DNA of 64,000 nucleotides from Asparagopsis taxiformis (taxonomy: Eukaryota; Rhodophyta; Florideophyceae; Bonnemaisoniales; Bonnemaisoniaceae): assembly GCA_030407315.1 (NCBI GenBank), contig JALQPE010001986.1:1-64000 (forward strand), read 5' to 3'. The translations under genes were made by a program, and so were the position numbers. Below, in pieces: positions 44,377 through 53,252 of the stretch; positions within the stretch are counted from its first letter, which is position 1; each line of letters opens with the position of its first letter. The notes beneath the pieces are model-generated. The model made no database searches and was not told the origin of the DNA. It saw only the letters and a program-made list of their open reading frames with translations.

Positions 44377-46605
44377 CTAGTAGCGACACGAACGCTTGCC
44401 CGCAGGGTCATACGGACCAGGGCCTTCGCCGCGGCTATCGTGGCTGCGGCTGCGACTGGGCTGAACGAAGCCCGGCGCGTACGGATCGACGGTCTGCGTG
44501 ACCACGGGGGCTCGCTCGCGACGCGACGCGGGATCCCTAGCGTAAGGATCCGCAGTCCCGTGACTGCGTGTATCCGAAGGGCGCGCCGAAGCGGGGTCGC
44601 GTGGCAGGTACGCCGCTGCGTGACCATACCCGACGGGGTCGCCGAAGCCGCCGCCACTCGCAAATGCGTAGGGATCGTTACGACCGCCAACGGGCGGTGC
44701 GTAACCACGAGTCGCCGCGGCGAGACGTTCCGAAATCGCGCGCTCCGTTGCCAAGCGGGCAGTCAGGTCCAACGTCTGGGCCCTGAACTCTTCGGCTGCG
44801 CGAGCCACGGACGAGATGAGGGAACGAATAACCCAACCGTCCGCACGAGGCGGAGCGGCCATCGACGTACCGAGAAGCCGACGGGCATCCTCATCGGAGA
44901 CGCGGTCGTCCAGGCTCACGAACCGTGGCGCGCGCTCGGCCGGCGTGGCCACATCCGGACGACCGACGCGGGCAACGTTGCCCCCTCCCGTAGCCTCGCG
45001 TGGCACGATCTCTCGAGGATCCGGCGCACGCGGCGCTTCGTTTTGATGGCCACGACGGCCAGAACGCGTCCCTCGGGGGCGCTCGTTGCCCCCGAGACCA
45101 CCGAAATAACCGGTACGATTGCCACGACGGCGTTCGGAACGGGAAGCGACCCGCGGCACGTAAGCCCCATCACTACGCACGGAGACGAACTCCTGGTTAT
45201 CGCCGCTTGCGTAATCGGGACGTATAACCCGATACTCCGGCCCCAACGCAAGGGCGCCGCGAGCCTCAGCCAACGCGCTGGTAACGGAGACGAACGTATC
45301 GGAACCGTCCACCGGGATTGCACGAAGCATCTCGTAGTCGGCCAGGAAGTCCAACGTGGAATCCGGCAGCAGGCACGCGCGCCCGAACACACGACGTTCC
45401 ACGAACAGCGAGCACGCGAGCATCGCTGCGTGTTCGATATCCACGGCCATGAGGAAACGTTCCTTCACGGGGGCAGGCGCGTCCTTCACGGCATCGGTAA
45501 AGTAGTGCACCACGCGTGGTAGCAACGTGGACGACCCACGGGGGTACGGAAACTCCTCTACTACTTCCGGCAACGGCGGGAAGTAGAGCTCGCTCGGGAC
45601 GACCCACGGAGCCGACGCGTGCGATACGCGGTAATCGTCCGCGTTCACGTGACGGAGCGCGAAATGGTCGTCGTACGACACCACGCTCTTGGAGATGACG
45701 CTCAACGAAAGAGCAGTCTTCCATTCGGCACGTTGCCTTTCGGAAAGTGTCCGCGGACACACGAACACGGACGCGACCGTGATGAACGGCGGCTCCTCGG
45801 GCGTCCCCTTCCACAGGAACGCGTCCATGCGGTCCACGTAGATCGCGTCGTTGACGTCACGCAACCACGAGCGGTCGCAACGTATCGACGTAGGGATCTG
45901 GTAACGTTCCGATCCCGGCGGCCCGACGGCAAAACGATGCCCGGCTTTACGCCCCCACGTATCCTCGGCGGAGCGCATGTAGTCGACGACCGCGCGGGCG
46001 TCCAGACGATCTTTTGCCAACGTGGCGAGATCGTCATCCGTAATGCCCACGCGGGGCAACGCAGCCCACGCGTGGGTCAGGACGCCTACGTTGAGCGCCA
46101 CACCGCCACGTGAGGCGGTGCCGACTGTCCCAACGGGGTCACCACCCTCCGGCGAGGGATCCTGACGAGGAGAACGAGGCGAACCGTCACGACGAGGCGC
46201 GCCCGTGCGGGCCGCCGCCACAGCACGACGCGAACGAGCGGCCGCTGCTATCGCGGCTACGCCCATCGATGGGGCCGCGACATCCGGGATGATGGGTGAC
46301 GAATTCCCCGAGTCGGACGCCGTTGCGTCATCATCACGTGGGGCATCGGCCCTAGCAGCCTCGGCAGGCGTCACGGAAGCCACCAAGCGAGACGGAGCCA
46401 TCGGGCGAGACGAAGAGGCGACGGCCTGAGGAGCAACGGCTTCTCCCGCCCTAACGGATGGGGCGGGAGCGACGGACGCTTCCGTCGCTGGCGGCGCACC
46501 GGCTCCGACGAGGGAGGGAGCGTCCTGCGAAGGGTTCCTCGCTCCACCTCCAGCAGAGCCGGCGGGCCGCGGAGTGCTAGCATCGGTACTACGAGTCGTA
46601 ACCAT
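44377..46605 (-). CDS. Antisense ORF in the chromovirus, function unknown
   Basis: 742 residues from the first ATG (46605) on the strand opposite gag and pol. The frame is open back to 46800, and its upstream 48 codons would encode a strongly hydrophobic helix (LVVVLVALVVIIVY), but without an ATG. The protein has an Ala/Pro/Ser-rich N-terminus (about 1-190), a compact middle with many Trp, Tyr and Phe (about 190-460), an Arg/Gly-rich stretch, a short coiled coil (AEEFRAQTLDLTARLATERA) and a Pro/Tyr/Arg-rich tail with repeated DPYA. I recognise no domain. Antisense frames before the 3' LTR are known in plant Gypsy elements of the Tat/Grande group, but those are a different lineage. It could be a regulator, a structural protein or captured host DNA. 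Confidence 0.7.
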   Translation of the reverse strand: MVTTRSTDASTPRPAGSAGGGARNPSQDAPSLVGAGAPPATEASVAPAPSVRAGEAVAPQAVASSSRPMAPSRLVASVTPAEAARADAPRDDDATASDSGNSSPIIPDVAAPSMGVAAIAAAARSRRAVAAARTGAPRRDGSPRSPRQDPSPEGGDPVGTVGTASRGGVALNVGVLTHAWAALPRVGITDDDLATLAKDRLDARAVVDYMRSAEDTWGRKAGHRFAVGPPGSERYQIPTSIRCDRSWLRDVNDAIYVDRMDAFLWKGTPEEPPFITVASVFVCPRTLSERQRAEWKTALSLSVISKSVVSYDDHFALRHVNADDYRVSHASAPWVVPSELYFPPLPEVVEEFPYPRGSSTLLPRVVHYFTDAVKDAPAPVKERFLMAVDIEHAAMLACSLFVERRVFGRACLLPDSTLDFLADYEMLRAIPVDGSDTFVSVTSALAEARGALALGPEYRVIRPDYASGDNQEFVSVRSDGAYVPRVASRSERRRGNRTGYFGGLGGNERPRGTRSGRRGHQNEAPRAPDPREIVPREATGGGNVARVGRPDVATPAERAPRFVSLDDRVSDEDARRLLGTSMAAPPRADGWVIRSLISSVARAAEEFRAQTLDLTARLATERAISERLAAATRGYAPPVGGRNDPYAFASGGGFGDPVGYGHAAAYLPRDPASARPSDTRSHGTADPYARDPASRRERAPVVTQTVDPYAPGFVQPSRSRSHDSRGEGPGPYDPAGKRSCRY

Positions 46606-46800
46606 CGTGGTTACGCTGTACACGATAATTACGACGAGTGCAACGAGCACGACGACGAGAGCCACGCGGGCTAGACGAAACAAGAGAACGAAATGAACGG
46701 AGGTAGCAGTACCCAGCGGGGGAAAAAGGTAAGGGAGAACGAAAGGCAACGGCCTGGATGACGATGGTGAGAGGAAGGGTGAGCGACGATCGCTATCACG

Positions 46801-46820
46801 TTAAGCCGCGGCTTAAATAA
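46801..46820 (-). promoter_or_regulatory. Perfect 16-bp palindrome and TATA-like box upstream of the antisense ORF
   Basis: TTAAGCCGCGGCTTAA (46801-46816) is a perfect palindrome. Read on the minus strand it overlaps TTATTTAAG, a TATA-like sequence about 210 bases before the first ATG of the antisense frame. It could be an operator-like site or a core promoter. Confidence 0.4.
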
Positions 46821-47166
46821 CCTTCGGACGACCGTTGTCGTAATGCCCGCTGGCAGATTCACGAAAGGGCCGCGGCCTACGCACGTATCGCGCTGAATTG
46901 AAGCACACCCGCGTGGTGGAAGTGGACACTGCATTCGTTGCAGGGAAACGCCTAAGCGAGGCATTGACGAACGATGCCAACGGGCGGGCCTCGATGATTA
47001 CGAAAGAGCCGGAGCGCACGCGCGCGCTCCGGCGCCGTGGCGATTCGATCAGCCAACCGGGCCGCGTACGTTTCAACGAGATTCTTCGGGACAACTGCCA
47101 CGTCCGCAGTTGTACCCGAAAAGGCGCCACGGCCCCGTGTCTCAGGCGCGTCCTAACGGGCCTCGC

Positions 47167-47200
47167 GTGGCCGGGACGTCCACGTGTGGGGGTGGGGCTG
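47167..47200 (+). promoter_or_regulatory. Polypurine tract region of the chromovirus
   Basis: GTGTGGGGGTGGGGCTG directly precedes the 3' LTR at 47201 and is the expected plus-strand primer site. The preceding 17 bases are repeated at 42009-42025. Confidence 0.7.
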
Positions 47201-47852
47201 TGTAGTATACGTGGCAATTCCGAAATTGCAAATAATTACGATTTCCGCGGAATTACGAATTTCCGCGGACCCGAGCGATAACAGCAATGCACGAACATTG
47301 CTGGCGCGTGCGCGCGCGCAACCGGCACACGTGTGCAACGAACGTATTGGCAACGGCCACCGGACCAACGGGTCCCTACGTGCGACCCACAAGGTCCTTT
47401 CCCATTCGGGGACGTTACGAGCAGTGTTTACACTGTAAAGCGATGCCATCGTGGCCATATAGGTATTGGCATCGTGCCGGGAGGGAAAGGGGACAATTCA
47501 TCGAACGAGCAACGGCTCTAGTCTACGACTGACTTCTACGTTTACGTTTTGCCTAACGAGGCTTCGTCTCCGTCGAGCTGCGTACTCCCTACCCATCGCC
47601 GCACGTAAGGCTGATTGCGTGTAGTGCCTCCGGGCTTGGTTGAGAGCGCCTCCGGTGACGTACCACCTCGTTTGCTAACGTAATCCTCGCGTGGATTGTT
47701 GCGTCGTGACGCTCGTGTCTACTCGCTAACCTATCTCTACCGTTCTACCTAACATACAGTCAAAACACCAGCGGGTGGACTGTTCGTTTCGTTTCGTAAG
47801 GACAGCGTGTCCGTAGCTCGTACCAGCTATCTAGAACTAACGTTGTTCCACA
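47201..47852 (+). repeat. 3' LTR of the chromovirus
   Basis: 652 bp. Differences from the 5' LTR seen at about 47398, 47821 and 47827. Confidence 0.95.
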
Positions 47853-47856
47853 CACA

Positions 47857-48888
47857 TTCCGCAAACTCAAGATTGCATGCCCCAACGTCCCGCCAGAGAT
47901 GTTACTATCTCTATCCGTTCATGCGATGAACAACACGCTTGGGCCTGAAGGACTAGTACCAGTCGCACTTGTCTTTGGCGAATATCCTCCCATTCGAGTG
48001 CTGAATGAGCCACCTTCTCCGTGACTATCACTTGTCAGTAGAGCTAAAGTCGCTGAAGAGGCACGCAAAGAAATGGAACAGCATATGGCACGTCTGCGTA
48101 TTGCAAGAGCCCTTCGCCATCAGTCGCCCGCCTCCGCTCACGTAACATTTGAACCCGGTCAGAAAGTGTTAGTGTGGAGAGAAAAGTTGATTGCGAATCG
48201 AATAGGAGAATGGAAAGGACCCTATACTGTCACTACTGGTAACAGAGAGAAGAAACTCATATACGTCAGAGACTGTGACATAGGACCTGCCCGTCCATTC
48301 GGCATTGCACAGGTTAAACTATACCTGACACTCACGGAAGCCGCTGACACATTCCTTACTCAAATCCATTCGGCATTCAAGTCATTCAAGTCATGCGACG
48401 AACTAAGCGATACGTTCATGACAGAAATTATCTCACCTACGGATAATCGATGTCACACACCGGAAATGAACGAAGCTAAACGCAGAGAAATACGAGACCT
48501 AATCGCCCGAGGCACTTTCAAGGTAATACTGCGCTGCGAAATACCGCCTGACGCAAATGTACTACCCGGTCGTTTTGTTCTCTGTATCAAGTCAACAGCT
48601 GACGGAAAAGTCAAACATAAAGCCCGCTATGTCATTGGTGGACACCGTGACAAGCTGAAAGACATAATGGTTCACACGACACAAACTGTGCAGCCGTCTT
48701 CAATTCGCATGCTTCTTTCAGTTGCCGCGATTTGCCAATTTGATGTATGGACATCTGATGTCCGACAAGCTTATTTACAGTCAGTTGAACCCTTGTCACG
48801 AGACATTTTTATCAAGAATCCCGTGCCAGAGTTTGAACTTACACGTTCGCAAAGCCTGAAGCTGCTACGCCCTCTGTATGGTTTATGA
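47857..48888 (+). pseudogene. Integrase C-terminus and first half of RT, interrupted element
   Basis: One frame from 47857 with an in-frame TGA at 48022, just before the segment that starts with ATG at 48073. The integrase tail (KLKIACPNVPPEM, then LVPVALVFGEYPP) is followed by a beta-rich integrase C-terminal fold ([23 protein letters not shown]). RT motifs come next: [21 protein letters not shown] and [15 protein letters not shown]. The frame ends at TGA 48886 right after RPLYGL, one of the most conserved RT stretches, so the product would be dead. Confidence 0.8.
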
Positions 48889-48900
48889 GAATGAGGTGAT

Positions 48901-49512
48901 ATGTGGCATAGAGCCCTAGATGCGCACCACCGTGACAGACTCAACATGCGTCCCACACGTTCTGATCCAGCGCTATTCTACAGATACAAGGATGGAAAGC
49001 TTATCGGAATGTCAGGCATATATGCGGACGACATGCTACGAGCTGGAAATGATATATTCAAGAAGTCTTGTTTTGCTACTTCAGAATCATTTGAGATGTC
49101 TGATGACGAAGTCCCACCTTGTCGCTTCACTGGTTTCAAACTATCTACTACCGCAGATGGTCATATTGAAATCAATCAAAGCGAATATTGTAGTATGCTG
49201 AAGCCGATGCCAACCGACTCCTCTTATAACACACTGTGTTCAGCGCGTATGAAATTGGCCTGGATAGCTCACAGTAGACCCGATGCCCTCTACGAGATTT
49301 CGCAATTGACACAAATTACGTGTCAGAGATTCGAAGAATCTAAGCGAGAAGTCATCCGAAGAGCCAACAAGCTAATCAAGTTTGTCAAAGAGAACGATGT
49401 TTGTATCCGTTTTCCGACACTTAAGAAAGACACGCTCAAGATCATTGGTTTCTCGAACGCATCCTTTGCTAGCAACTATGATTGCACATCACATCTGGGA
49501 TATACTATATAA
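48901..49512 (+). pseudogene. Second half of RT, interrupted element
   Basis: Same frame as the previous piece, after two TGA codons at 48886 and 48892. It contains the catalytic YADDML box near 49021-49038 and the RT connection (RMKLAWIAHSRPDALYEIS). It ends at a stop at 49510 caused by a short insertion-like disturbance around 49500-49515; RNase H resumes in another frame. Confidence 0.8.
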
Positions 49513-49852
49513 TAGTATTATCTTTATTGCAGATGATACAAATCAAGTGATACCACTACAGTTCAAATCATACAAAGCCCGAAGAGTAACACGCTCTGTA
49601 ATGGCCGCAGAACTTATTGCATTCAGTGATTTGTTTGATGCATCATACACCCTTGCCAATGAGTTAAGGACTCTACTTCCACAGCGCAATATCCCACTGA
49701 AACTATTCACGGACTCAAAGTCATTGTTTGACGTCATCTCTAAAGGCACTCGCACATCAGAGAAGCGTCTAATGATTGATGTTGCTTGCGCCCGAGAAGG
49801 TTTTAAGAAGGGAGAAATTTCTGATATTGGCTTTGTCCGTAGCGGACATAAC
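49513..49852 (+). pseudogene. RNase H of the interrupted element, 3' truncated
   Basis: Contains SVMAAELIAFSDLFD and LFTDSKSLFDVI, typical of Copia RNase H, and DIGFVRSGHN, after which the expected C-terminus is replaced by unrelated repeat sequence. Confidence 0.8.
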
Positions 49853-49936
49853 GTCTGTGTTTTCGGAAGTGGACGCGGACGTCCAGTCTCTCTAGTACGG
49901 GTCCTAGTCGGCCCCGAGATTTACTAGAACAAATGA

Positions 49937-49980
49937 ACGTCCGCGTCCAAAAAAAATAAAAAATTTTTGGATGCGGACGT
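49937..49980. repeat. Stem-loop with an A/T-rich centre
   Basis: Arms ACGTCCGCGTCC and GGATGCGGACGT (one mismatch) flank A/T runs that pair further. A related GGACGCGGACGTCC lies at 49869-49884. Confidence 0.6.
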
Positions 49981-50112
49981 CCACTTTCTTTAGTACATAT
50001 GGCGGAATACTAGGACCCGACATCCACTTTCTCTAGTACGTTTGGCGGAATACTAGGACCCGACATCCACTTTCTCTAGTACGTTTGGCGGAATACTAGG
50101 ACCCGACATCCA
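49978..50112. repeat. 43-bp tandem repeat
   Basis: About three copies starting at 50001, 50044 and 50087 plus a diverged first copy. Each contains CTCTAGTACGTTTGGCGG, also related to the sequence at 49885-49900. Confidence 0.9.
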
Positions 50113-50236
50113 GTATACAATATATCAGCGAAAACCGGGAGGGAAGAAATTACAGCGGATGGTAAATTCAGGGCCCATATCGGACCGTATTTTATTCTCT
50201 CATTTACGAATCTGCTCGTATACAATACGTCTCTCT

Positions 50237-50378
50237 AGAATAGGAAATACATATCTGGTCAGAATAGGAAATAAATACCTGGCTAGAATAGGAAATACGT
50301 ATCCAGCCAGAATACGGAATATGTATCCAGCCAGAATACGAAATACGTATCCAGCCAGAATACAAAATACCTGTCAGC
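50237..50378. repeat. 24-bp minisatellite, six copies
   Basis: Units begin at 50237, 50261, 50285, 50309, 50333 and 50357 with AGAATA(G/C)(G/A)(A/G)AAT. Because 24 is a multiple of three, a 103-codon frame (50159-50470) stays open through it with an eight-residue repeat (ARIRNTYP). I do not call that frame a gene. Confidence 0.85.
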
Positions 50379-50739
50379 ATATCGTCGATCACTCATCTCC
50401 CTCACTATCGCGTTCTCCCTACCATCCGAACGCCATGCACCACCATCCGCACATACTTCAAGAACCCTGACGACCTAGATTACAAAAAATCCGCTCCTTC
50501 CCAATTCCATCCCCGCTTTCCTCGACACCACCCCAGCCCATTAAATCATCGAGACATCAAACACGAACATGGTCAGCAAAATCTTACACGACTTGAAACC
50601 CACTCTCACTTCTATCGTATGCCCGAAAATATACACATACCAGAAACACCTCACAGCTTCATTCCCCATCTTCCTAGATCCCTTCTTCACTCTCCTTCAG
50701 TCCTGCCGTTCCTGCTTCACCACTCCTGCATCACATACA

Positions 50740-51780
50740 CAACATCAACCCCAACAGTCAGATTCAAAAGCAACGCTTACCACGCCAGATATCCTAGAAA
50801 CTCCCTTACTTACCTCTCATCCATCCTACACACAATACAAACCATGATGCAAAAACCTTGCAATGAATAATCAAAGTCAGCAGTCCATATCTTCGCAAAA
50901 CACATCCTGGCGCTCAATGAAACTTACCTTCCGTCATCACTATTCCTCCATCACCTACGCAACATCGGAATCAACCACAACAGTCAGACTCAAAACCAAC
51001 CTTCCCTCGCACCATACTTTCAGAACTCGCACACTTACCTTCGATCCACACAATACACACCATGACTCAATAGGCTTCTAATGAATGAATATTGGATCAA
51101 CAGCAACAGTCAGACTCAAAACCCACGCTTCCCTCGCACCATACTTTCAGAACTCGCACACTTACCTTACCCGTTCCATCCTGCACACAATAAAAACCAT
51201 AAGTCATGTAATCGTGTAGCCAAGAAAAGTAGTCAGCATTCCGCATCTTCGCACAACCGGACTGGGCGCCCAATGTGACTTACCTTCCGTCATCACTATT
51301 CCTCCATCACCTACGCAACTTCGGAATCAATCGCAACAGTCAGATTGAAAACCAACGTTTCCCTCGCTACATACCCTGAGAACTCGCAAATGTACCTCTC
51401 ATCCATCCTACACACAATACAAACCATGATCCAAAAACCTTGCAATGAATAATAATCATAGTCAGCAGTCTATATCTTCGCAAAGCACATTTTGGCACTC
51501 AATGAAACTTACCTTCCGTCATCAACATTCCTGCATCATCTATACAACATCGGAATCAACCACAACAGTCAGACTCAAAACCAACCTTCCCTCGCACCAT
51601 ACTTTCAAAACTTCACGTACCTCTCTTCCATCCTCCGCTCAATACACACCATGAGTCAACAGGCTTCCAATGAAAATATCGCATCAACGGAAATAGTCAG
51701 ACTCAAAACCCACGCTTCCCTCAATGCATACCCTCAAGATTCGCGCACGTACCTTCGTCCATCCTCTACACTGAACAAAG
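50740..51780. repeat. Satellite-like higher-order repeat
   Basis: The phrase CAGTCAGACTCAAAACC or close variants recurs at about 50755, 50981, 51107, 51337, 51566 and 51694, with spacings near 226-230 and 126-128. Longer shared blocks (TCAATGAAACTTACCTTCCGTCATCA and TTCCCTCGCACCATACTTTC, each under 30 bases) accompany it. No coding sequence. Confidence 0.8.
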
Positions 51781-52377
51781 CAAAGGCGGTCAAAGAATCT
51801 CAGTCGGTGATGAGGGCGGAGTGGAGCCTGCGGCGTCGACCGGACAGCTTTCAGCGTCCGCTTAAGTCTTGCTGTGCATACTCGAAATCATCGCCGGCAG
51901 TGAGATTGAGTATGGCCCAAGCCATGGTCTCTGAATCCCCGAACAATGAGATCCGGATCGAGAACAACGAATATAAACATATAATCATATATATGAGAAT
52001 CCATTTGCTTTCCTTACATGATCCGTGGCATATCCGCTGTAAAGCACATTCAGATTCCACGAAGTTCGGAAATAAAAAAGTTTATTATTACAAATGAATT
52101 AATTGAAAATTCATGTCCCAGGGCAGTCGTTCGTCCTTCCATGCACACGTTGCCAGCACGCAATGTGATGTAACAGTTGGAAATGATTGAACTCTCGGTT
52201 AAATTCCACCGTTGGGATGTCAGCTGGAGTGAGCACAAAACTACTACCCACAAAACTACGAACGAACACGTTACATTCCAAGTCTCGAAAGCACCACAAA
52301 AATAAAATTGGTCGCATCTGGACGGCACAGTCTCCCCTGTTCAGCTCGCAATCCTCCCTTTTGCGTCAAAACTCGAC
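51781..52377. other. Region upstream of the transposase-like gene
   Basis: No gene. An AATAAAATTG TATA-like stretch near 52300 lies about 75 bases before the start codon at 52378. No terminal inverted repeat could be identified here. Confidence 0.4.
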
Positions 52378-53250
52378 ATGGAATGCAAGTATGAAGGGTG
52401 CTTCTACTACTGCGTAGATGCTTATGCGCTCGCGCTGCATGAGCGAACGTGTCGCTACCGTTTCAACCCCTCTCCCCAACATTTCAACAACGCTCGTGTC
52501 CCTGCCGTCACCCATGAGCCTGCTCGAAACGGCGACCATGATTCCCCGCAACCCAGCTCCCCAGACCCAGAATCTGGTCGTGCTTCCTCCAGCGACTCAC
52601 CCTGTGACGCTCCACTTCCACCAACCTCAACCCCCTCCCGCGCAGACCTCCTCGTGCAATCCCTCGCCGCCAGTCTCACAACCCTCGAGTACAAGGCCGG
52701 CGCTGGCCGCGTGAGCGAAGTCATCACCATCCTACAAGACCCCGCATTCTCCCTAGAAAAGTTCAACAGCGCCGTTCGCACCGTAGAAGAATGTCGCCAC
52801 GTTACCGCTTCCATGGTCGAAACACATTTCCGCACCGAAGGTTACAAGAGCCACATCATTCCAGACAAAACTGGTAAGTACTCGGCACAGCTGTACCTCC
52901 GCGACCCAGTCGACATGCTCCGCAGGCAGTTAGCACTGGCTAACGACCAAAATACTCTCTTCCACCCCTCCCCACAGACCGCCCCAGACGGCACCGCAAT
53001 ATTTTCTCATCCCCTACACACAGAATTCGCGAAAACGCTGCACCAGGTTACTAGACAGCGCGTGCAGCTCTCGGAAGATCCACAGGTCGTATGGGCAGAG
53101 GAAACTGATCCCACACCTTCCTCCTTTGCCGGCCTCCTCCAAGTGTACTCCGACAAGAGCAGCACAAGCCTCAAGAGCTCCGCAATCGTCGCATACCCCA
53201 TACACGTCACACTGCTCAACTTCTCCGCCCCCTCCGTCGCCACTGCATCC
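52378..53250 (+). pseudogene. Transposase-like protein, 5' part (before a frameshift)
   Basis: Starts at the ATG at 52378. The first 25 residues form a C2HC zinc finger (C3, C8, H21, C25), the usual N-terminal DNA-binding finger of Plavaka/KDZ-type transposases. A Ser/Pro/Asp-rich linker (about 35-90) follows, then a helical region. Protein-like sequence stops around residue 290 at about 53250 and resumes one frame over (GLTIVGYLP). The formal frame runs to 53481, but codons after 53250 do not fit. This is a one-base change, not an intron, because no spliceable gap exists. Confidence 0.7.
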
Positions 53251-53252
53251 GT

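Larger units (their letters stand above)
34202..47852 (+). mobile_element. Chromodomain Gypsy (chromovirus) retrotransposon with antisense ORF
   Basis: 13,651 bp between direct LTRs of 652 bp. The target duplication is CATAT (34197-34201) against CACAT (47853-47857), one substitution. The LTRs differ at about three positions, so the insertion is recent. Layout: LTR, primer-binding site, gag, pol (protease, RT, RNase H, integrase, chromodomain), then about 5 kb holding a two-copy repeat and a long frame on the opposite strand, then polypurine tract and LTR. Typical chromoviruses are much shorter, so the 3' cargo is the unusual part. The element is visibly rich in ACG/CGT triplets compared with its surroundings. 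Confidence 0.95.
47853..49852 (+). mobile_element. Decayed Copia-order element, 3' part
   Basis: Continues integrase in the codon after the insertion point and then carries RT and RNase H. It is cut off inside the C-terminal RNase H region near 49852, where GGACGCGGACGTCC-type repeats begin; no 3' LTR is present. Confidence 0.85.

Noticed and set aside
46606..46749. A membrane-anchored 790-residue form of the antisense protein
   Set aside because: It would have to start at TTG; the first ATG is at 46605, after the hydrophobic stretch. Kept only as a possibility in the findings.
50159..50470. A 103-codon protein with an eight-residue repeat
   Set aside because: The repeat is a 24-bp minisatellite that keeps any frame open; the flanks show no coding features.
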